A stretch of 64,000 nt of DNA from Syntrophaceae bacterium UBA7520 (GCA_002478265.1 DLNC01000035.1:1-64000); one strand, 5' to 3'; numbered from the stretch's first letter, positions 1-9,079 are shown. The notes: generated by a model not told the origin, from the sequence alone. Translations and numbers: made by a program.

Positions 1-17
1 TTAACTTTCTTGCCCAT
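1..17 (-). CDS. possible 5' end of a divergent gene (partial)
   Basis: On the minus strand an ATG at 17-15 follows a perfect AGGAGG (positions 31-26) with 8 bases between them, and five codons (M-G-K-K-V) run to the left edge. That is an excellent initiation signal, but too little coding sequence remains to name a product. The plus strand is also open across this stretch, so the reading is tentative. Confidence 0.3.
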
Positions 18-62
18 TTTGATGTCCTCCTCTTTCTTAATTTAACAAGAAGGCATCTCTCT

Positions 63-260
63 ATGCAACTGGTTTACTTCCTGGGGCCCAGCACCAACCA
101 TCATAAAAAAATAATTGAATATTTACTTGTTTTGATATTTGCCTTTATGTTCCTTATGTCAACTACATGGATTTATGATATGACTATTTTTTGGGTATTG
201 CTTGGCTTGATAATTAAATTTACAGAATATGCGCAAAAGACTGCTGTCGCTATTAAATAG
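63..260 (+). CDS. small hydrophobic protein or C-terminal fragment of a membrane protein
   Basis: The 65 residues contain one long hydrophobic stretch (about residues 19-50) that could form one or two membrane helices, followed by a short charged tail. The frame stays open from the first ATG to the left edge, so this may be the C-terminal end of a larger membrane protein, for example an O-antigen ligase or polymerase; that is inference from context only. It lies just before a glycosyltransferase and shares its high AT content. No clear ribosome-binding site precedes the ATG. It could be non-coding, since a convincing minus-strand start lies at 17. Confidence 0.3.
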   Translation: MQLVYFLGPSTNHHKKIIEYLLVLIFAFMFLMSTTWIYDMTIFWVLLGLIIKFTEYAQKTAVAIK

Positions 261-293
261 TATTGCAATTAATCACTTCGCCGAAATAATAAA

Positions 294-1400
294 ATGAAAA
301 TCATTTTTTTTATAGAAAGCTTACGTGCCGGTGGCAAAGAGCGCCGGATGATAGAATTGTTACATTATTTGAAAAATAACACAGATTATAAAATGTATGT
401 CGTTTCTACAGAAGAAGAAGTTCACTATAAATATTTTTATGATTTAAAAATCCCTATCACTATTCTTAAGCGAAAATGGGTAAAGAAAGATCCTTCCATG
501 TTTGTACGCTTTTACAAAATCGCAAGAGAAATTAACCCGGACATTATTCATACATGGGGAACGATGACAACATTTTACGCCGTACCTTCAAAAATACTTT
601 TGCGAAAACCTCTATTGGCAAATCTAGTCTCTGACTCAAAAAAATATTTCCAGTACTGGTCTCTATCAAATTTATTTTTTATGATATCTTGTTTCTTTGC
701 CAATTATATAATCGGCAACTCAAATGCAGGATTGCTTGCTTATGGAATAAACAAAAAGAGACAATGCCTTATTTACAATGGCGTTCGCCTAGAAAGATTT
801 GATGTCACCGCAGATAAAGATGAAATCAGGAATATTATTGGAGTAAAAACTAGGTTTATGGTCATAATGGTTGCTTCAATGACAAAATATAAGGACCATG
901 ATTTATTGTTAGATGTAGCAAAGCATACTTATGAAACAAATAAAGAAATTACTTTTGTTGTTGTTGGTGATGGCGAAGAGTATCATCGTATTCAGAAACG
1001 CTGTAACGAAGAAGATATAAAGAACACAATACTTCTCGGGAAAAGAGATAATACGGAAAATTTAATTTACGCTGCTGATATTGGAATATTATGTACATAT
1101 GGCGAAGGAATATCTAACGTAATTATTGAATATATGGCGTTAGGAAAGCCGGTAATAACAACGGATCAGATTGGCGGGAGTAGAGAATTAATTGAAGAAG
1201 GGAAAAGCGGATATATTGTGGAAAGCAATGCCGAAAAAATAACGTTCCTGATATTGAAGATATTTGCAGATGAAAATAGGAGAATAGATTTGGGTAAGAG
1301 AGGTGCAGAAATTATAAGGTCAAAGTTTGATATAAGAAGAATGGGGCAGGAATATTGTAATCTATATAAGCATTGCTGGCATTCCGGAAAAGTTAATTGA
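294..1400 (+). CDS. glycosyltransferase family 4 (GT-B fold)
   Basis: Predicted cytoplasmic or membrane-associated glycosyltransferase that adds a sugar from a nucleotide donor to a polysaccharide intermediate. The N-terminus has the GT4 glycine-rich loop (FIESLRAGGKERR, residues 5-17). The C-terminal half has the donor-binding region with the E-x7-E motif (GEGISNVIIEYMALGKPV, near residue 270). Its 368 residues are normal for the family. The region is distinctly AT-rich, as is common for horizontally exchanged polysaccharide genes. It leads the run of sugar genes that continues with galE. Acceptor and sugar cannot be read from sequence. Confidence 0.85.
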   Translation: MKIIFFIESLRAGGKERRMIELLHYLKNNTDYKMYVVSTEEEVHYKYFYDLKIPITILKRKWVKKDPSMFVRFYKIAREINPDIIHTWGTMTTFYAVPSKILLRKPLLANLVSDSKKYFQYWSLSNLFFMISCFFANYIIGNSNAGLLAYGINKKRQCLIYNGVRLERFDVTADKDEIRNIIGVKTRFMVIMVASMTKYKDHDLLLDVAKHTYETNKEITFVVVGDGEEYHRIQKRCNEEDIKNTILLGKRDNTENLIYAADIGILCTYGEGISNVIIEYMALGKPVITTDQIGGSRELIEEGKSGYIVESNAEKITFLILKIFADENRRIDLGKRGAEIIRSKFDIRRMGQEYCNLYKHCWHSGKVN

Positions 1401-1544
1401 AAATATTTAAAACCAACAATTTACATATGGCCTCTGTGGCGCGAAGGCTTTTTTATTTCAACGTAATAAATTGCATACATGCTATCGGTTTACGAGTATC
1501 AGGCCTAAAAATAGTTTTAATATTTTGGTGTTCAGGAGAATTAA

Positions 1545-2531
1545 ATGAAAAATATTCTAGTAACAGGTGGCTCGGGTTACATTGGCAGTCATGCGGTGCG
1601 ACAGCTTGCTGAAAAAAGTTATATACCATTAATTTACGATAATCTTTCGACCGGATACAAACAATTTGTAGGGGACTTTGAATTTATACAAGGCGATATT
1701 GGCGACTACGATAAGCTGATATCCGTTTTCAAGAAACATAAAATAGAGTGCGTGATGAACTTTGCCTCTTTTATTGCCGTAGGTGAATCTGTTAAATTAC
1801 CGCTTAAATACTATAAGAATAATTTGGCAGATACCATAGGGCTTTTTCAGGCGATGGTTGATAGCGGGATTAAAAAATTTATCTTTTCTTCTTCAGCCGC
1901 TGTTTATGGATTGCCGGAAATAACGCCGATTACTGAAAACAGCCCCCTAAACCCAATCAACCCCTATGGAAGAACTAAGCTGTATATTGAAGAAATTTTG
2001 AAAGATCTTGATATTTCCGATGGCATTAAATCTATCAGCCTGCGGTATTTCAACGCCGCCGGAGCGTCATCATCGGGCAATATTGGTGAAAATCACATTC
2101 CGGAGACTCATTTAATTCCTTTGATTATGCGGGCTATCAAGGATGATAGTTATACTCTTAATGTATTTGGGACTGATTACCCAACAAAAGACGGTACCTG
2201 TATCCGTGACTATATACACGTAGATGATCTCGCTTCAGCCCACGTGCTTGCCCTGGAATATCTCCTATCACAGAGAAAATCCGATGTGTTTAACTTGGGA
2301 AACGGCACGGGTTTTTCGGTAAATGAGGTTATTCAATATACGGAAAAAATAGCAGGCAAAAAATGCAAGCTTAAATACAGTGAACGTAGAGAAGGGGATG
2401 CGGCTGTTCTTGTGGCTTCTTCTGATAAAGCAAAGGATGTTTTGGGCTGGACAAGCAAATTTAATCAGCTTGAAAACATCATCGCGACAGCATGGCAATG
2501 GGAATCAAGCGGGAAAAGAAGTGGATATTAA
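1545..2531 (+). CDS. galE: UDP-glucose 4-epimerase (copy 1)
   Basis: Interconverts UDP-glucose and UDP-galactose (or the N-acetyl forms) to supply donors to the neighbouring glycosyltransferases. An NAD-binding Rossmann motif (TGGSGYIGSH, residues 7-16) opens the protein. The short-chain dehydrogenase catalytic set follows: SSSAAVYG near residue 115 and YGRTK near 141. Length of 328 residues matches GalE. An AGGAG sits about eight bases before the ATG. It differs from the second copy at 4939 at roughly 35 of 328 positions. The bases just upstream of both copies are also alike, so the ribosome-binding site was duplicated with the gene. Confidence 0.93.
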   Translation: MKNILVTGGSGYIGSHAVRQLAEKSYIPLIYDNLSTGYKQFVGDFEFIQGDIGDYDKLISVFKKHKIECVMNFASFIAVGESVKLPLKYYKNNLADTIGLFQAMVDSGIKKFIFSSSAAVYGLPEITPITENSPLNPINPYGRTKLYIEEILKDLDISDGIKSISLRYFNAAGASSSGNIGENHIPETHLIPLIMRAIKDDSYTLNVFGTDYPTKDGTCIRDYIHVDDLASAHVLALEYLLSQRKSDVFNLGNGTGFSVNEVIQYTEKIAGKKCKLKYSERREGDAAVLVASSDKAKDVLGWTSKFNQLENIIATAWQWESSGKRSGY

Positions 2532-2586
2532 TATTATCTGTTGTGTTTACTGTTATTGTTGCTTTTTGAAGGCAAGATAATAGAAA

Positions 2587-3822
2587 ATGAAAATCCTGCA
2601 AATTAATAATTTCCATTATCGTCGTGGCGGATCGGAATCTGTTTATTTTAATACTGCTGAGTTACTTAAGAGAAAAGGCCATGAGGTAATTTTCTTTTCA
2701 AGTAATATGCCGGAAAATCTGCCATGTGAACAGAGCAAATATTTTATTACCAATATCAATAATGTGTCGCGTTGGAAAGGCGTGCAGAATTATTTTTATA
2801 ACCGCGAGGCAAAAGAAAAACTAAAAAAATTGATTGAGGCGGAAAAACCGGACATCGCGCATGCTCATCTTTTTTGGGGCAATATTTCACCCTCCATTTT
2901 TTCTGTTTTAAAAAAACACAAAATCCCTTTAGTGCACACAGCACACGATTATCGAATGGTTTGTCCAGCTTATACTTTTACCGATATAAGCGGCAATGTG
3001 TGCGAAAAATGTCAAGGTAAGCGTTTTTATTGGTGTGCCGTCAAAAGATGCTCAAAAGGCAATATTTTAGAAAGCCTGATTATGGCTGTGGAAATGTATT
3101 TCAGAAATGTTTACTTCTCACCTGTTAAAAATCTGGATGGTGTGATTTATGTCAGCAACTTCGCAAAACAAAAACACCTGCAATATAATCCCGGCTTTTC
3201 TAAAGTACCTGATATAGTATTGTATAACTTTGTGGAGCAATCAAACCGTCATTATTTGGCACAGAATGAAAGGAAATATTTTTTGTACTTTGGCAGGTTG
3301 TCACACGAAAAAGGGCTACATAACCTTATTGAGGCATTCCGTCGCATGCCGGATTTACCGCTAAAAATTGTAGGCACCGGACCGGAAGAACAAGAGCTGA
3401 ATGATTATGTCAGCAGCAATCAAATTAGAAATATAGAGTTTCTGGGATTTAAAACAAGTAATCTTTTAAAAAAAATAGTTTCGGAGGCGGAGTTTGTGAT
3501 TGTGCCCTCGGAATGGTATGAAAATAATCCGATGACGGTCATCGAGGCCTATTCCATGGGTGTGCCAGTGATAGGCGCAAAAATCGGCGGCATTCCGGAA
3601 ATTCTGCCGGATGGGAAAACAGGTTTTTTGTTTACTCCAAAGGATGTGGAAGATTTAAAAAATGTTGTTGCGCTAGCCAGTAAATTAAATGAGCATGAGT
3701 ATAAGTCGATGAGTGATAACGCCCTGCAATTTGCGGCGGATAATTTTGATGAGAGCTCGTATTATCAAAAGCTGATTGATTTTTACGAAAAAGTTATATC
3801 TTTCAAGAAAAAATTAAACTGA
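2587..3822 (+). CDS. glycosyltransferase family 4 (GT-B fold)
   Basis: Predicted GT4 glycosyltransferase of 411 residues. The N-terminal acceptor domain begins with the family pattern NNFHYRRGGSESVYF (residues 7-21). The C-terminal donor domain has GRLSHEKGLHNLIEAF near residue 238 and the E-x7-E region SEWYENNPMTVIEAYSMG near 305. A Cys-rich patch (residues 140-160, four cysteines in C-x2-C and C-x5-C arrangement) sits between the halves; similar Cys clusters occur in some GT4 subfamilies and may bind metal. The gene is followed 15 bases later by the radical SAM gene, so the two are probably co-transcribed. Confidence 0.87.
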   Translation: MKILQINNFHYRRGGSESVYFNTAELLKRKGHEVIFFSSNMPENLPCEQSKYFITNINNVSRWKGVQNYFYNREAKEKLKKLIEAEKPDIAHAHLFWGNISPSIFSVLKKHKIPLVHTAHDYRMVCPAYTFTDISGNVCEKCQGKRFYWCAVKRCSKGNILESLIMAVEMYFRNVYFSPVKNLDGVIYVSNFAKQKHLQYNPGFSKVPDIVLYNFVEQSNRHYLAQNERKYFLYFGRLSHEKGLHNLIEAFRRMPDLPLKIVGTGPEEQELNDYVSSNQIRNIEFLGFKTSNLLKKIVSEAEFVIVPSEWYENNPMTVIEAYSMGVPVIGAKIGGIPEILPDGKTGFLFTPKDVEDLKNVVALASKLNEHEYKSMSDNALQFAADNFDESSYYQKLIDFYEKVISFKKKLN

Positions 3823-3837
3823 GTAAATAATTCTGCT

Positions 3838-4878
3838 ATGGACGCTTCAATCATTGTCACCTACCGCTGCCCGATGAAATGCCAGATGTGCAATATCTGG
3901 CAGAACCCCACGGAGAAAAGTCGAGAATTCAAACCGGAGCTTTTGAAAAAGCTTCCCCGTATGGACGCGGTTAATGTAACCGGCGGCGAACCGCTTATCC
4001 GAGAAGATTTATCTGAGATTATTCGTATTCTTTTTACAAAGACAAACCGCGTTGTCATTTCCACCAGTGGTTGGTTTGAAGAGCGTATATTCGCGCTGGC
4101 TAAAGAATTTCCGAAACTGGGTTTTCGGGTGAGCATTGAGGGACTTTCGCAAAAGAACGACGAGCTTCGTGGTCAACTTGGAGGTTTTGACCGTGGTTTG
4201 AGGGTCTTACTAGGTTTAAAAAAGATGGGTATGAAAGACATCGGTTTCGGTATTACTGTCTCGAACAATAACTCCGAAGATATGCTATGGCTTTATGAAC
4301 TGGGCAAGAATCTAAACCTTGAGTTTGCCACAGCGGCTTTTCATAATTCTTTTTATTTTCATAAATATGACAATCGCATAACGAATATTGAAGAAGTCTG
4401 TGGCAATTTTGAAGACTTAATCAACAGGTTGCTGGAAGAGAAACATCCGAAATCGTGGTTCCGCGCCTTCTTTAATTTAGGGTTGATTAACTATATCCGG
4501 GGTGGCCGCAGATTGCTGCCATGCGAAGCGGCAACGGAGAATTATTTCATTGATCCGTACGGCGAAGTCCTGCCCTGCAACGGCATGGAAGAAAAATACT
4601 GGTTCGAAAGTATGGGCAATTTGAATGATGTCAGCGACTTTATGGAAATATGGAACAGCGAAAAAGCAAAAGCGGTAAGGGAAAAGGTTGCCCATTGCCC
4701 GAAAAGCTGTTGGATGATCGGCACTGCCTCGCCGGTAATGAAAAAATACATCCGCCATATTATGCCTTGGGTCGTAAAAAGCAAATTGAAATCTGTTCGA
4801 GGTTTCGGCGTGGATACGCAATGCATCCCCTTTTTCCATGTCGGCAATAACGATAAGCAGGGAATTAGAAAGAAATAA
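3838..4878 (+). CDS. radical SAM protein with SPASM-like C-terminus
   Basis: Radical S-adenosylmethionine enzyme. The C-x3-C-x2-C motif that binds the [4Fe-4S] cluster is at residues 11, 15 and 18, and the GGEP motif that contacts SAM is near residue 50. The C-terminal third has further cysteines (LPCEAA near 228, LPCNGM near 243, CPKSC near 290) typical of a SPASM/twitch domain binding auxiliary clusters. The protein starts only ten residues before the first Cys. It sits inside a polysaccharide gene cluster, so a role in modifying a sugar or a peptide linked to the polymer is possible but unproven. A diverged copy of its last 26 codons survives at 5959-6038. Confidence 0.85.
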   Translation: MDASIIVTYRCPMKCQMCNIWQNPTEKSREFKPELLKKLPRMDAVNVTGGEPLIREDLSEIIRILFTKTNRVVISTSGWFEERIFALAKEFPKLGFRVSIEGLSQKNDELRGQLGGFDRGLRVLLGLKKMGMKDIGFGITVSNNNSEDMLWLYELGKNLNLEFATAAFHNSFYFHKYDNRITNIEEVCGNFEDLINRLLEEKHPKSWFRAFFNLGLINYIRGGRRLLPCEAATENYFIDPYGEVLPCNGMEEKYWFESMGNLNDVSDFMEIWNSEKAKAVREKVAHCPKSCWMIGTASPVMKKYIRHIMPWVVKSKLKSVRGFGVDTQCIPFFHVGNNDKQGIRKK

Positions 4879-4881
4879 TTT

Positions 4882-4914
4882 ATGAAAATCATCTTCATAG
4901 GCGGTGGGGCATGA
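4882..4914 (+). pseudogene. remnant of a glycosyltransferase start (10 codons)
   Basis: Directly after the radical SAM stop, ATG-initiated codons spell MKIIFIGGGA and then stop. The first eight residues are identical to the start of the intact glycosyltransferase at 6041, and the spacing from the radical SAM stop is the same within one base. I read it as the stub of a glycosyltransferase gene that once followed here and was cut off when the second galE arrived. Confidence 0.6.
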
Positions 4915-4938
4915 AGATTGTATATTCAGGTGCATTAA

Positions 4939-5925
4939 ATGAAAAAAATATTAGTAACAGGTGGAGCGGGCTACATCGGTAGTCACACGGTAAGGCAGCT
5001 TGCTGCTAAAAATTACGTACCGGTAATTTACGATAATTTATCAACAGGATATAAGGAATTTGTAGGGGATTTTGAATTCATTGAAGGCGATATCGGAGAT
5101 TACGATAAGTTGATAGCCGTTTTCAAGAAACAAGAAATAGAGTGCGTAATAAATTTTGCCTCCTTTATTGCGGTCGGTGAATCGGTTAAATTGCCGCTTA
5201 AATACTATAAAAATAATTTAGCAGATACCATGGAGCTTTTTCGGGCGATGGTTGATAGCGGGATTAAATATTTTATCTTTTCGTCTTCAGCAGCCGTTTA
5301 TGGAATGCCGGAAATAACGCCGATTACTGAAAATAGCCCCTTAAACCCAATCAACCCTTATGGAAGAAGCAAGCTCTATATTGAAGAAATTTTAAAAGAC
5401 CTGGATATTTCCGATGGCATTAAATCTATCAGCCTGCGGTATTTCAACGCCGCAGGAGCGTCTGCATCTGGCGATATCGGTGAAAATCACATTCCCGAAA
5501 CCCATTTAATTCCTCTAATTATGCGGGCTATTTTAGATGATAGCTATACGCTCAACGTATTCGGGACTGATTACCCGACAAAAGACGGGACATGTATCCG
5601 CGACTATATACATGTAGATGATCTCGCTTCAGCCCATGTGCTTGCTCTGGAATACTTATTATCACAAAAGAAATCAGATGTATTTAACTTGGGAAACGGA
5701 ACGGGTTTTTCAGTAAATGAGGTTATTCAATGTACGGAAAAAATAGCGGGTAAAAAATGCAAGATTAAATACGGTGAACGCAGAGAAGGAGACGCGGCTG
5801 TTCTGGTGGCGTCTTCAGGTAAAGCAAAGGATGTTCTGAAATGGACAAGCAACTATAATCAGCTTGAAAACATCATCGCGACAGCATGGCAATGGGAATC
5901 AAGCGGAAAAAGAAAGGGCTATTAA
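4939..5925 (+). CDS. galE: UDP-glucose 4-epimerase (copy 2)
   Basis: Second GalE paralogue with the same 328-residue length, Rossmann motif (TGGAGYIGSH) and SDR catalytic pair (SSSAAVYG and YGRSK) as copy 1. Both copies keep all catalytic residues, so both are probably active. The roughly 10 percent protein divergence is spread evenly and is mostly conservative, so this is not a recent copy. The upstream TTCAGG-N4-ATTAA context matches copy 1. It is flanked on the left by a glycosyltransferase stub and on the right by a radical SAM remnant. Confidence 0.93.
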   Translation: MKKILVTGGAGYIGSHTVRQLAAKNYVPVIYDNLSTGYKEFVGDFEFIEGDIGDYDKLIAVFKKQEIECVINFASFIAVGESVKLPLKYYKNNLADTMELFRAMVDSGIKYFIFSSSAAVYGMPEITPITENSPLNPINPYGRSKLYIEEILKDLDISDGIKSISLRYFNAAGASASGDIGENHIPETHLIPLIMRAILDDSYTLNVFGTDYPTKDGTCIRDYIHVDDLASAHVLALEYLLSQKKSDVFNLGNGTGFSVNEVIQCTEKIAGKKCKIKYGERREGDAAVLVASSGKAKDVLKWTSNYNQLENIIATAWQWESSGKRKGY

Positions 5926-5930
5926 TGTCC

Positions 5931-6038
5931 ATGATAATCAGCGATATTGTTTACTTACGTGGCATGGGCGTAAGGCCGCAATGTATTCCTTTTTATAATG
6001 TCGGCAATAACGAAAAACAGGGAATCAGAAAAAAATAA
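5931..6038 (+). pseudogene. remnant of a second radical SAM gene (C-terminal end)
   Basis: A 35-codon reading frame whose last 26 residues closely match the last residues of the radical SAM protein at 3838: QCIPFYNVGNNEKQGIRKK here against QCIPFFHVGNNDKQGIRKK there. The first nine codons do not match and are probably fortuitous. A glycosyltransferase ATG follows two bases after the stop, as it did after the intact radical SAM gene. This is the 3' tail of a second radical SAM copy whose body has been deleted. Confidence 0.7.
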
Positions 6039-6040
6039 TC

Positions 6041-7147
6041 ATGAAAATTATCTTCATCGGCGGCAGAGACATTCATTCAATAGGCGGCATAGAAAACTAT
6101 ATGTATAATCTTGCGACATGCCTAAAAAATAAAGGACATGAACCCGTTGTTTTTTGTGAAAGCGATAGAAATGAAGTTGAATATGTGAACGGCGTTAAGG
6201 TGGTGCACAATAAATCCATTGGTGGCAGATATTTGTGCAAAATACTTTTAGGGCACAAGGCGACGGCTTATGCCGTTTTAAAGGAACGGGACGCACAGAT
6301 ATACCACTATAACGGCTGGGCCCCTTTGCTTGCCTCCTGGCTTGCCGCTGTTTGCGGGAAAACGATTATTTATCAGAGTCATGGTTTGGAATGGAAGAGA
6401 ACAAAGTATACTTCGTTGCAGCAGCAAATAATGAAGTTCATGGAATGGCTGACTGTAAAGATGATGAAAAACATCACTGCCGTCAGTCAGGAACAGACCG
6501 ATTTTTTTCTGACACAATACGGCAAGAAATGTGTGACAATTCCCACCGCGGTTAACCTGCCCGCCGAAAATTATGAAAGCGATGTCCTGAAAAAATATAA
6601 GTTGGAAGATGAAGGTTATTATTTGTTTTTAGGACGGCTTGTGCAGGATAAGAATCCCGACTATCTGATAAAGGCGTTCAATAAAAGCGGCATTAAAGAG
6701 AAAAAGCTGGTGATTGCCGGCAGCAACGATGCCGATTTGCAATATGTTGAATACCTGCACAAATTGGGCGCTGAAAATCCTAATGTGATATTTACCGGAG
6801 CTGTTTACGGCAACGATAAGGAAAAGCTGCTAAGCAACTGCTTTGCGTTTTGTCTACCTTCTACCCTGGAAGGTCTGCCTATTACGTTGCTGGAGGCCAT
6901 GAGTCACAAAAGAATTTGTCTGGCTTCGGATATTCCCGCCAACAAAGAAGCGTTAGGCGACAGCGGTGTGTGGGTTAAATATGAGGATGTTGACGATCTT
7001 TGCGATAAGCTTCTTTACATCTTAAAAAACCACAAGGATTTAGAATTTCAAAAAGAAAGCAATTACCGCCGCGTTGTGGAAAATTTTACATGGGATAGAG
7101 TTTCAGATTTGTATATCCGATACATGAAACACCTTGCCGATGTCTGA
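6041..7147 (+). CDS. glycosyltransferase family 4 (GT-B fold)
   Basis: GT4-type glycosyltransferase, 368 residues. The N-terminal loop GGIENYMYNLA (residues 13-23) fits the acceptor domain. GRLVQDKNPDYLIKAF near residue 197 and the donor motif STLEGLPITLLEAMSH near 280 fit the nucleotide-sugar site. The next gene begins within its last codons (ATG at 7140, stop at 7145-7147), so the two are translationally coupled. It probably extends the same polymer as the neighbouring glycosyltransferases. Donor and acceptor are unknown. Confidence 0.87.
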   Translation: MKIIFIGGRDIHSIGGIENYMYNLATCLKNKGHEPVVFCESDRNEVEYVNGVKVVHNKSIGGRYLCKILLGHKATAYAVLKERDAQIYHYNGWAPLLASWLAAVCGKTIIYQSHGLEWKRTKYTSLQQQIMKFMEWLTVKMMKNITAVSQEQTDFFLTQYGKKCVTIPTAVNLPAENYESDVLKKYKLEDEGYYLFLGRLVQDKNPDYLIKAFNKSGIKEKKLVIAGSNDADLQYVEYLHKLGAENPNVIFTGAVYGNDKEKLLSNCFAFCLPSTLEGLPITLLEAMSHKRICLASDIPANKEALGDSGVWVKYEDVDDLCDKLLYILKNHKDLEFQKESNYRRVVENFTWDRVSDLYIRYMKHLADV

Positions 7148-8246
7148 AAAGAAAATCGAAAATCAGAAGAAGTCATTCGAAATTAGGGATTATAAGCCCG
7201 GCGATGAAGCGGCAATTTGCGCCTTGTTTGAAAAGGTTTTCGGTAAGCCGATGGGCAAAACGGAAAGTCTTCGCCACTGGCGGTGGGAATTTCTGGAGAA
7301 TCCTGCTGGCGGACTGTTTGTTAAGTTGGCATGGGATAAGCAAAGAATTGTCGGGCAATATACTGCAAGTCCTTTGCGTGTATATGCGGATGGGAAAGAA
7401 ATCTTCGCGGCGCTTTCACATGATACGATGACAGATCCGGAATATGGCGGCTTGGGCATTTTTCGCAATACAGCTGAAGCGCTATACGCTGAGCAAGAGA
7501 AAGCAGGCCATGGTTTTATATATGGTTTTCCTAACAGTAATTCTATTCATGGATTTGAGAAATATCTCAATTGGCGGCGCATAATGTCTGCGCCCGTGCA
7601 CGTTAGGCCTGTGAATTTCACAAAGTATTTTTTTAAAAAATTAGCTAAAAAAGTAAAAGATGATCAATCAAACAAGAAAAGCATTAACACAGGCCTGGAG
7701 AAAACCTTCTCAGAAATGAAATCAGGCGAGTATAAACTTAGTGTCGTAACAGAATTTAATGACTGGGCTGATGATTTGTGGATGCGTTGCCAAAATCAGC
7801 ATTCTTTATGGGTAGCCCGTGATAAAACTTATCTCAATTGGCGTTATGTCGAACGTCCGGAAAGCAAATATGTAATTATAACCATTTGGTTTGAAAAAAC
7901 GGCAGTTGGATATGCGGTAATCGATTTGGTCGATAAAGAATTTGGTTCTACTTTGTTTGTTTTGGATTACATGGTTGATCTTAATTTTAAGAAGGCGGGA
8001 GATACACTTATCAGGTATATTGTTGAAATTGCTAGTAACAGCGGCGCTTTTTTTGCCAGCGCTCTTTTGCCGCCCGGCTCAAAGTATCGTAGTTTGTTCA
8101 GACGACATTTTTTTATACCGCTGCATGAAAAGCTATTTCCTCAACATCTATATTTCGGCGCGCGGTGTTTTGACCCTTCTATTGAACATTTAGTTAATAA
8201 TCCTAAAGCATGGTCAATCAGTTGGGGGGATAATGACGTCCTCTAA
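7140..8246 (+). CDS. GNAT family N-acetyltransferase, polysaccharide locus
   Basis: The N-terminal 160 residues have the GNAT acetyl-CoA fold pattern: EIRDYKPGDEAAICALFEKVF at the start, then a strand pair and DPEYGGLGIFRNTAEALY near residue 105, which fits the pyrophosphate-binding loop. The C-terminal half (about 200-340) looks like a second GNAT-like half with LNWRYVERPESKY. Such two-domain proteins in exopolysaccharide loci are thought to transfer acyl or aminoacyl groups. I chose the ATG at 7140; an in-frame TTG at 7134 is less likely. It overlaps the previous gene by 8 bases and the deacetylase by 14. Confidence 0.75.
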   Translation: MSEKKIENQKKSFEIRDYKPGDEAAICALFEKVFGKPMGKTESLRHWRWEFLENPAGGLFVKLAWDKQRIVGQYTASPLRVYADGKEIFAALSHDTMTDPEYGGLGIFRNTAEALYAEQEKAGHGFIYGFPNSNSIHGFEKYLNWRRIMSAPVHVRPVNFTKYFFKKLAKKVKDDQSNKKSINTGLEKTFSEMKSGEYKLSVVTEFNDWADDLWMRCQNQHSLWVARDKTYLNWRYVERPESKYVIITIWFEKTAVGYAVIDLVDKEFGSTLFVLDYMVDLNFKKAGDTLIRYIVEIASNSGAFFASALLPPGSKYRSLFRRHFFIPLHEKLFPQHLYFGARCFDPSIEHLVNNPKAWSISWGDNDVL

Positions 8247-9075
8247 TAAAACTGTAGGTATCTTAACCGTTGATGTTGAAGAATGGTTTCATATCCTTGA
8301 TGATCCAGCAGTGCCTAAATTTGCCGACTGGGATGGTTTGGAAGCGCGTCTGCCGCGCAACATGGAGCGGATTTTTGCCATTCTAGATGAGCAAAAGGTA
8401 AAGGCAACGATGTTCTGGTTGGGCTGGGCGGCGCAAAAAAATCCTGATCTTGTGCGCCAATGTGCGAAAGCAGGGCATGAAATTGCCAGCCACGGTTTTA
8501 GGCATGTTTTAGCTTATGAAGAAGGGCGAGAAAAATTTAAAGATGATATCCGCCATGGTAAAAAGGTTATTGAAGATATCATCGGGCAGGAAGTTATCGG
8601 TTTCCGTGCGGCGGGCTTTGGAACTACATCCGATACGCCCTGGTTTTTTGATGAAATCCGCGCCGCCGGTTATTTGTATGACTCTAGCGTTTTTCCGGCG
8701 AAACGTGGGCATGGCGGGATAGTTGATTTTAAACTAGAGCCGCATGAGATTAAAACTTCCCACGGTGTTCTTTTGGAAATTCCACAGTCAGTTATTGAAA
8801 TCTGTGGCAAAAGAGTAAGCTTTTTCGGCGGCGGATATTTACGGATTTCACCAATTCCTTTAATCAAATGGGGTATCAGCAAACTGCAAAAAGAAGGACG
8901 GCCCGCAGTTATTTATATTCATCCGCGTGAGGTTGACCCGGCGCATCCGCGCCTGCCGCTCAAAATACATCGGCGCTTCAAATCTTATGTGAATCTACGC
9001 TCGACCTTTCCCAAGTTGCGGTGGCTCTGTGAGAATTACAAATTTGGATTGATGAGGGATTATGTAAAAAAATAG
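8233..9075 (+). CDS. polysaccharide deacetylase, XrtA/PEP-CTERM type (DUF3473)
   Basis: NodB-fold carbohydrate esterase 4 enzyme that removes N-acetyl groups from a surface polysaccharide. Visible motifs are TVDVEEWFH with the catalytic and metal-binding acids (residues 10-18), and HEIASHGFRH with the metal-binding His-x3-His (near 80-90). The C-terminal part, ending HPREVDPAHPRLPL and LRSTFPKLRWL, is the DUF3473 signature seen in deacetylases linked to exosortase XrtA/EpsH loci. At 280 residues it has the usual size. The start overlaps the GNAT gene. No exosortase is in the window, so it may lie further left. Confidence 0.88.
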   Translation: MTSSNKTVGILTVDVEEWFHILDDPAVPKFADWDGLEARLPRNMERIFAILDEQKVKATMFWLGWAAQKNPDLVRQCAKAGHEIASHGFRHVLAYEEGREKFKDDIRHGKKVIEDIIGQEVIGFRAAGFGTTSDTPWFFDEIRAAGYLYDSSVFPAKRGHGGIVDFKLEPHEIKTSHGVLLEIPQSVIEICGKRVSFFGGGYLRISPIPLIKWGISKLQKEGRPAVIYIHPREVDPAHPRLPLKIHRRFKSYVNLRSTFPKLRWLCENYKFGLMRDYVKK

Positions 9076-9079
9076 GGTT

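Noticed and set aside
1397..1612. Small plus-strand protein between the first glycosyltransferase and galE1
   Set aside because: It overlaps the galE start in another frame, has no ribosome-binding site and no family resemblance.
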